DNA of 64,000 nt from Gloeopeniophorella convolvens. Its lineage: Eukaryota; Basidiomycota; Agaricomycetes; Russulales. A program made the position numbers and the translations under genes. The DNA is taken from assembly GCA_022496205.1 (NCBI GenBank), contig WTXD01000025.1:124001-188000 (forward strand), in the 5' to 3' direction. Under the pieces are notes generated by a model. The model was not told the DNA's origin. It searched no databases and saw only the letters and a list, made by a program, of their open reading frames with translations. Below are positions 50,679 through 61,699 of the stretch, in pieces (position 1 is the first letter of the stretch; the number at the start of each line of letters is the position of its first letter).

Positions 50679-51311
50679 TGCGGCAACACTACTTCTTCCT
50701 GAAGATAGTGAGTGCATCCATGCAACCATGACTACTATGCTCCAAGCCCACTTGTATGATATGGAGCAGTACGTAGTCACTGCCCCTGTCGTGAGTGCGA
50801 CTTCGTTGGATAACCCAATGTTAGGCTGTTGGGTGCGTATTCTTACCACGTCGAAACCCTTGCAACGCGCTCACAGAGCGTGGCGGAGGGCCCTGGATAA
50901 CCAACTGCACGCGGAGGAGATGGCTTCCTTTGAGGAACTGTATAGGTATATGCCTATATTGAGGCACACGTGGTTCGCAAACCGACTACGTCTTTTCGTA
51001 TGATACGGAGGCTGCGCTGTTGATCATGATGCATGGACAGTGGCGCGAGTTCTTACTGATAGAACCAGGTCATAGCACCCATACCGTAATGTGAACTTGT
51101 GAAGTACCCAGATAAGCCAGACTTGAATATCTCTATCCTTGCTTCCGCCCCTCGCAGACAGGTGGTGAGTACTTCTAATCAGATTTCCGTGGCAGACTAT
51201 GGCAGGAAGTGTCTCGATGCTGCGAGTGTTTACCACGGGATGACATGTTAATTCTCACTGGGGATCAACTCCTATATTGCATCACTTCTTGAACCAGTTA
51301 TTTAGCTCTAG

Positions 51312-51590
51312 GTGACACGCCCATGCTGCCCCATCACCTCCTCGTCCTCACTGTGGGAGCAACAATTTTTCGATGCTATGAAACGCACAGACCCTCAATG
51401 GATAGCGGTCCCTCCATCCCCGGCCCCTTCAATGGTCGATGGCGGCCATCTCTCGGGCAATGAACACCAACCTTTCCTTTTGCGCCGGATCATTGGCTTT
51501 GTATTGGTAACTGGCCTGGTTGTGCTGGCCTCGGCCGTCATTGTCATGGAGTATGTTGTGAACAATGTGCTTCACGGACTAGGTGAGTAG
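51312..51590 (+). CDS. Possible small single-helix membrane protein
   Basis: A 92-codon frame whose last third has one strong hydrophobic helix (IIGFVLVTGLVVLASAVIVMEYVV) after a polar N-terminal part. It has no recognised family, no supporting neighbour and no convincing promoter. It may be chance or a fragment. Confidence 0.25.
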   Translation: MTRPCCPITSSSSLWEQQFFDAMKRTDPQWIAVPPSPAPSMVDGGHLSGNEHQPFLLRRIIGFVLVTGLVVLASAVIVMEYVVNNVLHGLGE

Positions 51591-51974
51591 GTGCGATACA
51601 TCGGATACCCGTTGCTAAGTTCGTTCAAGGTCCCGTGACGAGGTAGGGTGCTATAATACAACGTATCGCGGCCAGCGCCAAGCTGATTGCCCCGCGTAAG
51701 TGTCTCCGAATTGCAGCATTATGCCTGGGGCCTTCTAGTCTCGGTTCCAGATCGTTGCAGAGATCCAGCTCGGCTGGCTCCTGCAACGTCTGGGGTATTT
51801 CGCTAGGGAGACCCCCCGTCGTGACAACCATCACACCTGACATAAGCAGTAGTGTCAAAAGTATTATATGATTGTCAGCACAATTGTGAGATGTTATCAG
51901 TTGATGTCGCTTGATAATCATGACGGCTGCTTTCTGTGTGCGCGCAAGCATCGTGCTATCGAAAGACATCACAA

Positions 51975-54756
51975 ATGGACAACATAGCCGCAGACCTCCC
52001 TCAATTCTTTCGTGATATTTTCGATGACGAATCAGAGGATGATTTTGACTTTGTGCTTGATGAAGATGCAGGGTCCTTGACAGCTACAAGCAGTGATGCA
52101 TCGGACCAGGAGGAGCCTCACAATCATCGCCAGCCATGGCAACACGCACGGTATCCCACAAGCAACTTGGGTGCCGATGTATGCACAAGGGCCAAGGCAG
52201 TACTGGACTTTATGAATACACAGGGCCTCGATCTCGGAATGTTCTTGAATGCGGTCTGCTGGGGGGACAAGCAGTGCACAAGTGACCCTCAAATACGAGG
52301 CGCGCGAACCCGATTTCTCTCAAGCGGCGAGTTCCTGGATCTGCTACAGCGCTGGTGGAAGCCCCCTGGTGGAAAGGCTGATGTGAGCCGAGCGATCATA
52401 GAGGGGTTCGCTGCAGACTGCGTCAAGGAGAGCATCCAGGATAAGATGCGTGCAGTCGCCAAAGTCCTCACCTCGCCTGGTGATCCACTTTCCCTAGAGA
52501 CCCTCACATCTCTGAGCTTCCCGACTCTATCCGCGGAACTTCAGGAGTCGGCACCTCTCCTGTGGGATCTGTTGTTAGGCATAGCATGGAGCAAGTCGCA
52601 AGAAAAGCGAAACACATCTAAAAGACCCAATAACGTGAGTCCGTGGTACCAGATCTTGCGTGTAGCGGCATGACTTAGATTACCTGTAGGTTGTGATGAA
52701 TATTATCAGCATGCTTTCCTACACACGTTCGCACAAGTCCAATCGCCTCGCGGCACTCTGGGCAATCTACCTAAAGTCGTGTGGCCTCTCTTCACGTGCT
52801 TTCGATGCTGTTCATTCTACGGGCCTCGCGATGAGTATAAGATGGACCAACAATGCATTCGGGAGCATCTCGGAGAAGCAGATGGAAGGAGCCGTCGTCG
52901 CGGTCAGGAAGCGGGCATTCGTACTCTCCTATGATAACGTCAATATCCCAAAACACGTCTTTTCGATGCGATCAGACAACCAGCACCATTTCTACAGCGC
53001 ATGCGCTGCAACACTCTGGGTGTTTCCGCGTTCTGTCCGGCTTTCAGAGACGTTTGGCAGCGAGTTTCGAACTACGCGTATTGAAGGCGCAAAGGAACCG
53101 TTCTCCATCGGGGCCTTGATGAACGGTAGTGAAGCGGACGCCACAGATTCTCGTATAGCAGCACAGGCAAGATATAGAATCTTGCGGTTTCTACTTGAAT
53201 CTCCAGCATTCAAGACTTACCCTCACCGTGATAACCCCATCCTCGCACCACCTCCTCCCACAAACCAGCTGCCGGCGGGTCTGGAGAACGCCATAGAGCA
53301 GTTCATGCTATACACTGCAGACATCGAGGAAGCGAGTTATGAGGGGAATCAACGGGTCCTCAAATATCTGCTTCAGATACTACACCTTGATGACGACAAC
53401 GAGGACCGGAAGTGACTTGCGGCTGAGTTCCTCGTTGCGATTATAGGTGACCAACTCACAGTCGAACGCCTTCGCGGCCTAACGAAGTACCGGCACGACG
53501 ATGTCAATGGGTTTGAGCGTCTTGACTGGGTCCTTGCAGTGTTTGGGTGGCTTCACTGCCTCTTTGCATTTGCGAGCTCGCTCCTGGGGCAATATGAAGG
53601 AACATCAGCAGGGTTTGGCCTGCGACGTGCGTTCGACTTACTCAAGCGGAAAGGATTACAGAAGACGCAAACAAAAGGCCCGTTTTGGCATCATCTTGAT
53701 GAGGCGCTTTGGCACATTGGCGAGGCCCACGTTCTTGCATGCTGGATCCAAGCTGCGTCTCTCAAAAACGGTGACCTATCGGAACTTCTGAGTAAAACCC
53801 CTCATGAGCTAATCGCCCTCGCGGAGAAGATCTACAAGAGATATGCCTCACGAACTGCGCTTGTCCAACTGAGGAACGAAGCCGGTGACATCTCGGACGA
53901 AGTTCAATACCATGCTATCATGTTCCTGGCAGATACACTGGCATATTTTGATCTGCGGGAGGCAATCAAAATGGGAGATGTTGGGCACATGGAAGACCTC
54001 CTACCCACATTGCTGTTTCGCTTCGCTGGAAGCAAGCACAGCAAGTACACAATTGAGGTCCTGGAGCTGCTGCAAGGCTTGAAGCGCAAGTGGACACCGG
54101 AGGTGAAGTCAGTTTTAAGTTGTTCTCGCATGATACGTCACACTTACCCTCCACGAATCAGAAATTTTGTCCGAAAGCACTGCTGGTTGCTAAACCGTAT
54201 GGGAAATCGGGATGGTTTCCTGCCAATTGACCAGGCTCAAGAACAAAACATAAAGGATATCAAGGTGATCTATGCCTTGTGAGGATGAAACCTCGCGCTG
54301 ATACTTCAAAAGGTTACGTACCGGTCTAGCGGCCCGGGGGCGACGCTCGAGCAGCTCTCGAGAATGTCACCTGGCGTTCCGGTCTTCCGTGCAGTTGCGG
54401 CCCATATGAAGGCGCAGCACCAACTTATTAGGTCTCGAGGATCAGCACATACAGTACCAGGAAAAGACAGGGACGTGAAGAAATGGATGGATGTCATCGT
54501 TGACGAAAAATGGTATTCGCGCCATGACGGCCGCACCATCATGCGGGAAGGTGACCAGGCAAAAGATGTCATCACGATTGGCCAGAATGCAGTTACACAG
54601 CCTGATGGGGTGTTCGATCGGTGGTGGGAGGGGCGGTCGTTCAAGCGCAATACCTCTCAATCCAGACTAGAGAAGCGATCTGCAGATTCAGCAAGTGAGT
54701 CCGGTAGCGGGACGCAGGAAGACAACGCGGGAAGCATCTCAGCAGGGGCAGAATAG
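51975..54756 (+). pseudogene. DUF6589-type gene with an internal stop
   Basis: join(51975..52634,52690..54278,54330..54756), 892 codons. The product matches DUF6589, a large agaricomycete family of unknown function, often repeated in genomes and suspected to be linked to mobile elements: an acidic N-terminus, VMNIISMLSYTRSHKSN, then GDQLTVERLRGL, FGWLHCLFAFASSLLGQY, FHHDLDEAL-like FWHHLDEALWHIGEAH, KMGDVGHMEDLLPTLLFRF and FLPIDQAQEQNIKDIKV. Both introns (55 and 51 bp) are GT-AG and in frame. One TGA at 53413-53415 interrupts an otherwise open exon of 1.6 kb just before GDQLT; a C-to-T change of CGA would explain it. Read-through, RNA editing or sequencing error cannot be excluded. Start at 51975 (MDNIAADL); an ATG at 51936 is also in frame. 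Confidence 0.75.
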
Positions 54757-55077
54757 ATTGTGGATTGAAACGATTGTATTTATATCTTACTAAAATCCGC
54801 CATGCCATCCTTGTTGCGGCGGTGGCGGCGGTTGCGACTGGTGGTAGGGGACCGGGATGGTCACCCGGGCCGGCGCGACATACCGGACCGGCGCGGGCGG
54901 ATGCATCTGGCGAGATGGTGCGTACAGTGCCATCACAGCCCTTTGCGGCGTGTGGTGCGGAGTCCAAGAAGGTGTTCCTTGGGGCGTATTATGGGGGGTA
55001 TATTGAGGCGTATTATGCGGTGTGTACTGAGGCGTGTTCGACGGCGTGTATGGGTGAGTTCCGAACGGCGCACGCTG

Positions 55078-58000
55078 CTAGGGCGCGGAAACGGGAGGGA
55101 GATGGTGTGCATTCCGCGACGAGTGCTGCAGGGTATATGGCGGCGTAAGGAATGCTGGATCGCCTACACATAATGAGGTTAACAAAGTTAATCGGGAAGA
55201 CGAAAAAATCGCGACGCACGGATCGGGCCGTTGGAGACGTGGTTGTGCGTTACCAACGCAAAGTTGTCCGGCGGCGGGGGAGGTGCACGGTAGTCGACGT
55301 AAGCGCGCTGCCTGACGTGCCCCTCAAAAAGGGCGCTCGGATATGGGGCTTCGGAGGGCCAGTCCCAGCTGTTGTCCTGCAGAACGGGTGTAGATGGACC
55401 GGCCGGCAGGTCTGTACGGAGTGCGATATCCACCGCGGGACTCGGCACTGCGAGTGAGACAAGTGGGCCATAGTGCGCGGGGGCTGGTGAGTAGGTGGGT
55501 AGCGGTTGCAGGTAATCGACTGGGTGGGCTACGGGCGTTTCGGAGGAAGCGTGTGGTGGGGGGTGGTGATGATGGTGTGCCCCGTGGAACGCTGGATCCG
55601 GCTGCGGCCACGGCGCGACTGGCTCTGGCAGTGGATACAACGCCTGCGATGGTGCCGCTGGTGGTGCAGGATCGGATTGAGTGGGCGCGGCGGGCGGAAG
55701 GGCAGCCTGCGCGCCACGGTATGCGGGACGCGGCCGCGGCGCGATACGCCTGGGCTCTGTCCGCAATGCCTGGTGTACAGACCGTTAGCGCATGGAATAC
55801 TAAGCCCAGAAAATGGAGAGAAACAAAAACGAACCGCCATATGTATGGCCGCCTCCTCCATAAGGCGTGCCATCTCCGCCTCCTCCGCCTTCTGCTTCTT
55901 TTCCGCCTCCTTGGCCCTTTGTTTCTCCTCGCGCTCCCTCGCCTTCCGTTCAACGTCCGTGGATGCCTTCTCTTCCCGTGCCTTCCCCTTTTCGATCTTT
56001 GTTTGCTTGCGCGCCTCTGTCTTAATCCTTTTCTTCTCCTCTTGCCGTTCGCGTGTCGCTTGTTTACGAGCGTCGTTCCGTTGTTTTTTCGCGAGCTCGT
56101 TCTCGTCCGCTATCCTCTTGTGTGCTTTTTGTGTGACGTCCAGAACATCCTTGCCATGGATGTGCAACGCCCACCACTTCGCCGCGGCAGGGCACTGATC
56201 TGAGCTGGCGACGTGATCCACCTCCGACCAGCGCGCGTATGTCGCGAACCCGGTCAGCACAGCATCGGACATCAGGCCCTCGACACCCCAGGGGCGCAAC
56301 GAGTAATGTTCGAGCCACGTACTGCGTCTCCATGTCTTCAGAGCAGCCTCCGCGGCGCGAAGAAAGTCCCCCTGTCGCCTGACAGGAACGTTGGGGGGCT
56401 GATCCGCGTCAGGGTTGAGCATTGGCCGTTTTCCTGAAGAATTTAGAGCTTTGCTAGGAGTGGGATGTGTGATAATGGAGGGGTTGCGTGAATGGATGGG
56501 AGTTGTCGGCCGCTCGCGCTGAGATTCGTCTTGCGAACCTTGCGCGGCTGCCATCGCGCGCGCGCAATTGTCACAACACACGCCAACAGACGCTACATAG
56601 CGTATTACCGCTGATTAGCTCATACCCAAAGCGCACAACGCGAACAAGACAACTCACGCTCATGACCTGGGTTGTTGAAATATTCATCAGCAACAAGGCG
56701 ACGGCACCCAGTTGTCTCAATCCAATCACGGAGGCCAACCTCGACGTCTTTCTTGTACTTAATATCATCACCAGCCAGGCGCGTCCCCTTTCCGACTTCT
56801 TGGAAGATCGTCGGCTGAACCAATAGATATGCACTAGCTTGGCTACCTCTCCGCCTCCCGGCACGGCCAGCACGCTGGAACCAGATCGAGAGTGATTTTG
56901 GCACCAAAAACTGCACGACAACATCGACATCGGCCAGATCGCACCCCTGCAATGCAAAACACGGCATTAATAGAGTATCTCATACTTGCAACATGCACTC
57001 ACCATGCCCGCTGCTTCGCTCGCAAATAGTATGTCTATGTTCCCATTATTGAATTCTTCAATGACATCAATCTTACTTTCGTCACCGCGCATTGAATTAT
57101 AGCAAGCCACGCGCTTTCGAAGCCGTTCAGGAAGGTGTTCGCGGAACCACCGAAGCACCTCCATCGACAATGAGATATCATCAAAGAAGATGACACTGCG
57201 GATGAGCTTTGCGTCAGATTCGAGACTCTCTGTTTCAGGTAAGAGGAATGCGAGTGATTCGACGTCAGACTTGGCAGCCTTCATTCGGTGAACGTTCCAG
57301 GTGATATTAGGCCGATCATTTCCGAGGTTGAGGTGGAAAGATGAGTGACGCTGCATATGCACCGAGTTGCGAACCTCAACCAAGTCTGCAGGTGTGAGAG
57401 TCGCAGAGGTGACGAGGAATGGTACGCGATTTGACACAAAAGCTCGAAGTGTCCCCAGCTCACTATACGCATGTCGAAACTCTTCGCCCCACTGTGTGAT
57501 GCAATGGGCTTCGTCTATCAGAAAGGCAGCAATCCTTCGACGCTTTGACGGTGCTTCTAAAGCGGCACGGAACTCTGGGTGCAGCAGACACATCTCAGGT
57601 GAAGTCAGTATCACTGGATACCGGTCACGCTTGAGATTCTGGTTGTATCGTGAGTACTTAAAAAACATTCAATCTCTGCAGCGGACGCACCCTCTTGACA
57701 GATCGGCTATAGGTATCTCGGTTTATTGCTTTTGCATGTATTCCGAGTTCACGAAACCGACGCTCCTATGCAACTGTTAGCTTATGGATGAACTATAGGT
57801 TCTAACATACCTGATCTTTCTGAAGGGCAATTAGAGGCGAGATAATGACAATCTCCTTCTTTGGTTGATAGAACACAGGCAGAATGAATGGTATGGTCTT
57901 CCCTGCACCAGTCGGAGCAATTACTTCACAGTCGACACCGAGGATGATGCATTCTGCTACATCCAATTGCCACTCCTTCGGGACAACCCTGCCGCATGAT

Positions 58001-58260
58001 CTACGTGTGCATTCATCCACCATGATCTTCCTTGCATCTGCTGACTTGTACCTTCCCCCGGCCCTCCGTCGTGCATCATTGAGAAGGGCATATGACCGTG
58101 CCCGCTCTGCTTCATGAGCTGTAGGTAGTGCATCAGATTGTGTAAGAGAACGAATGTCCTGTTCCATGGAACTCTGAACACCATTTTCTGGACCTGTTGG
58201 AGGGTCAGACATGGCCCTGCCCGCAGGAGTGTGACTTGTCGGTTGATGCGTTGGCACCAA
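55078..58260 (-). CDS. RecQ-like DNA helicase with long C-terminal tail
   Basis: Seven exons: 57811..58260, 57691..57765, 57003..57638, 56667..56946, 55835..56592, 55220..55769, 55078..55163; 944 aa (or 928 from the ATG at 58212). Helicase motifs: Walker A APTGAGKT at about residues 115-122, LIALQKDQ, DEAH in FLIDEAHCI, TSATL, and motif VI FQRAGRAGRR. WIETTGCRR and a CCDNC cysteine cluster follow, as in the RecQ zinc region. RecQ enzymes unwind DNA 3' to 5' in repair; this divergent type is multicopy in agaricomycetes and its role is unknown. The tail has a Lys/Glu/Arg coiled coil, then Pro- and His-rich sequence (AHHHHHPPP). The last intron (GTGCGT donor, 56 bp) leads to a short exon ended by TAG at 55078, beyond which the frame stays open with YTPxNTPQ repeats. 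Confidence 0.85.
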
Positions 58261-58402
58261 GTTGGTCAGCTAGAGACTTACGCTATTACTACCACGTAAG
58301 TCGACGCGTCTGCCCACGTGAAGTCCGTCGCTTGACATGCGCTTAACAGCCAGGCGTTACAATCAGTCACGATGGGGGGTCTCCCATGCGAAGTGCACCA
58401 GA

Positions 58403-58522
58403 CGTTCACAGAGCCGGCTAGCGAGGGTTTTTTCAGGCACCATTTCAGATTCTAAATCCGATCTACCAATGACAACACTCAACAACCGACAATTTCAACC
58501 CTCCTAGCCGGCTCTGTGAACG
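58403..58522. repeat. 120-bp element with terminal inverted repeats
   Basis: CGTTCACAGAGCCGGCTAG at 58403-58421 and its exact reverse complement at 58504-58522. Inside, GAGGGTT and AACCCTC extend the pairing after a one-base gap, giving arms of about 26 bp around a 70-bp core. It resembles a tiny non-autonomous DNA transposon or a strong hairpin. No target-site duplication is visible, which weakens the transposon reading. Confidence 0.6.
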
Positions 58523-60676
58523 GCGGGAACGAGACTAGGGGCCTTCCCGCTGCTGCAATCGTCGGGTTTTCTACTGCGGTTTCGGGCGCCCTTGCATCGC
58601 TTGACTTCTCGCTTAAGCGTATTGAGCCATATCGTCAGTTGTCCAAGTGAGCGCTTACCTCAAAGTTGGGGTCTGTTGCCACGTTTGTTTACGTTCTATG
58701 GCAGGGGAAACGCCCCTGCTAATCATAGCCTCTTACTCGACTATCTGAGCGTGCCCACGATTTTCACAGTAAACAAGTCGTTCAAAAACGGCCATTATAT
58801 CGTCATGACGAGGTTATTCATTCATTGAAATAATCGACAGAATCGCTGGCTCAACCTGTTCCAGCACCATCGCATCCCTGCTTTCATTGTTGCTCTCACC
58901 ACTAGCATCCACAATCTTCACAGTTCGCTCATCACAGGTCGTTCACGATGTTCCCGTCAAGCTTGTGCAGGATGTGGGCTTTCCGGCCAACTGGGATGCT
59001 CTCATCCCGGCGTACAACGCGGTCAACGTTGCATCGTAATCCCAAGCCCCTTTTTCCCTCGACTTCACCCTCACAACAAGATCACACACAGGTCCATCTT
59101 CCTTTCAAACGGCTCCATGCTGCCATATGCTACATCTGAATGGGCGTTCCCAATGTTTGAAATTGATGAAGAAGCATTACAACCTCACCAGTCATTGTTC
59201 AACACGACGCTCGAACTGACTATGACCGGTATCATAACGGCAGCGAATTGTGAGGACACAAGTATCACATGGAGCTTCAACAACTCGGTCGACGATGCGT
59301 ATCCGTACAAGGCGGAAGCCGTTGGGAAGATCAGCGGTGCACGAATCGCCGAGAACTTTACGTGGGTCGTGTCTCTAAACGCATACAAGTTCTTGGAGCT
59401 CATGAATTGAACTTCACGATAGAGGTTATGGTGGGACGCAATTGTACGTGCCTAGATGACAGGTTCTGCTAACCAGCTCAGCCGGTCACAGCGGTGTTAC
59501 AATAGGACCGTTCAACAACGAGACCGATCCACGGCGGCAGTCATTCGTCTTCAGCATGTTCACGCCTCTATCGAACTCCCTCCTACTCTTGGCCCGCCCA
59601 ACCTCACCGTTGTATTCTGCAACCTGACCGTAGGCACACAGTTGGCTAGCGCTGTGTTCGACGCGAACTCTCGAATGGTTGTGCCGGGATCTGTGCGACC
59701 AGTGATAGGCACGTCCGTGACGCCCCTCGAACTCATGAATGGCACAGCGGCCGCGTTCAATGGATACTCTTTCGACACCTCGAAATACGGGTATATAGTC
59801 GGTAAGCGCCGGTTTGTGTATCATCTACGTGCCTTCGAGAACCTGCCTCTCTACAGCGGCAAGGAAACAGGCGACTGGCAGTTCGGGGTGGAGTCAATTA
59901 TGTATCAAGTAAGTACATCTTGGGTGCAAGCCTTGCGCGCACTTATGCTCGAAAGGCTGCATTGAGCTATCCAGGAGGGTTATCTCAAGCATTCGCCGAT
60001 CACGTCATATTCCAACTAAGTATGTCGCAAGGAGTCTTGAGTGCCGATCTCTGACCATCCTCCACGGCAAACGACATCTATCAAACGGTGTGTTGTCTCA
60101 TACAGCGCTTAGTTTCAAAGTCTACCCTCGTTTATACCCACTACAGTACATGTCGCTGACAGCTCTGGGGACGTACTGGAACACTTCTGCGCCCGAGCAG
60201 GCGCGAATCACCGCATCTGTTGCGTATGTTGAAAACATGCTCTTTATGTCGCATGTCTCGTCTATCGTATACGCGGCGGCACTGATCTTGTTAGCTATCG
60301 CCGTCGTTGCTGTGTTGCTCGGGCATTGGGGGTCATGGCACATCCAATTCCGCATGGCTCCACACACGATGGCAGGGCAGGGCATGCTACTTGCAGGAGG
60401 CTCTGATGTCGCGCGCATGCTTGATGATCCGAACATGACGCGACGGGAGATTAAAGCGGTATTACGCAAGCATTACTGGGCTCTTGTCGATGGAAAAGTT
60501 CGAGTTGACGATGGCGCCGCGGCGTTTCAAGCGCAGCAAGACAGTGAGACGAGCGAGATGATGGATGGTTCGGACGCTACGGCCCAGGTGAGGAAAATTG
60601 CCCACAACTTTCGGTTACTAACGCCAGTGTACAGTTATTACATCGGCCGAGGGGTGATTTTGATATCACGGCTTGA
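58456..60676 (+). pseudogene. DUF3433-like membrane protein, 5' truncated
   Basis: Fragment of a large multi-helix protein. Readable exons include ..58646, 58705..58812, 58865..59035 and 59092 onward, with PAAAIVGFSTAVSGALASLDF, RIEPYRQLSKGNAPANHSLLLDYLSV, KNGHYIVMTS and a hydrophobic helix LLSLLLSPLASTIFTV. A long N-glycosylation-rich outer region (NVT/NFT/NLT sites) follows, then a final helix YAAALILLAIAVVAVLLGHW, and the last exon ends at 60676. The layout agrees with the DUF3433-type proteins of fungi, function unknown. The usual upstream helices are missing: the frame has no ATG and is closed at 58453, next to the inverted repeat at 58403-58522 and 200 bp from the RecQ start. Frame changes near 59400 and 59600 each look like one missing base. 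Confidence 0.6.
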
Positions 60677-61699
60677 GCCTCGTAACAGACGGCCACTGGA
60701 GAGGCGTTTCGTGGCAGGGTGGGGCTGTCTGTTGGTTGGAGTACAAGTCGCGCTCCGTTCGGACTTCCGACCGGGCCGCGCTGTTCACTCCCACTTCCAC
60801 CCCGCTCTACCCTTTCCTCCCCAGTCCTCGCATTCAAGAACCGACCCCCGACGAAGATATGACGAGCGCGTCGTCACTTTATGTACGTTTATGTTGTAAC
60901 TTGTGTCCGGCCATTCGAGCCCCAGTTCCCGAAACCTCTTGTGATTATTGGCATTTCCACTTTCCGCATGGTCCCCTCCTCCTGCGCTCCCTTCGTTCGC
61001 TCTCCCTCACTCAATTTTTTCTTCGCGCCGCTGCGCGTCCTCGTTCTGAGCCTATCCGAATGTCACCATTGTCCCCATGCCTGCCCCGAACGACTGATGA
61101 GAGCGGACAACTCGTGTGCCTGTGTACCAACAAGCCGATGTGGGTCACGTAATTTTGATCGAGGAGATGTTGATAAACGCTAGCCCTATGTTATTGACAA
61201 GTTATCGTCATCCTCACATTCAACTCGCCACCTCCGCCGCTGTGCTGCCGTGCGCGCGTCGCCTCGTGCGCCGTCAACCGCCGCGTTGGACCGCCGCCCC
61301 CACGCCCCGACAAATGACAAGCTTACGCACAGGCATGCGTGTCATTGGACTACTGTCGTTGTATTCCGGCGAGCGGTCCCCCCTCAAACCGGCAAGAGAC
61401 GACGCGCGCAGTCCCGCAGCGCGTCCCTCAGCCTCCAACCGCGCCTCTGAGATGCACGCAGCCTTGCTTGCACGGCTGAAAATGCTGACATGCGCGTTGG
61501 GCGCGACCGACTCTGATTTGGATCAAGACGGCACCTATACCTGCTGCCACCCGAGTTGCTTCCGCCGTACCCATGTAACTATGTCTTCGCCAGGAACGAC
61601 GTCGGCGGTGCCTTGAGACACCGCAACCGTACGATCATGCGCGATCGCGCGCGACATGGTGTTCAGTTCGCCGCGCTCTGGTGAGTACGGCCACGTCCA
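60677..61699. other. Intergenic before REV1 copy 2
   Basis: Pyrimidine-rich stretch near 60790-61030, then DNA without motifs. The 166-codon frame at 61116-61616 is not supported by any feature. Similarity to REV1 begins only at about 61700. Confidence 0.45.

Larger units (their letters stand above)
49249..51974. other. Intergenic after REV1 copy 1
   Basis: 2.7 kb with no recognised gene apart from a doubtful small frame at 51312. Includes a (GCATCC)n stretch at 49450, an ACTTCGAC-rich stretch at 50585, and a plus frame ending at 51003 whose conceptual product continues in another frame to about 51094, perhaps a decayed gene of unknown type. Confidence 0.45.
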
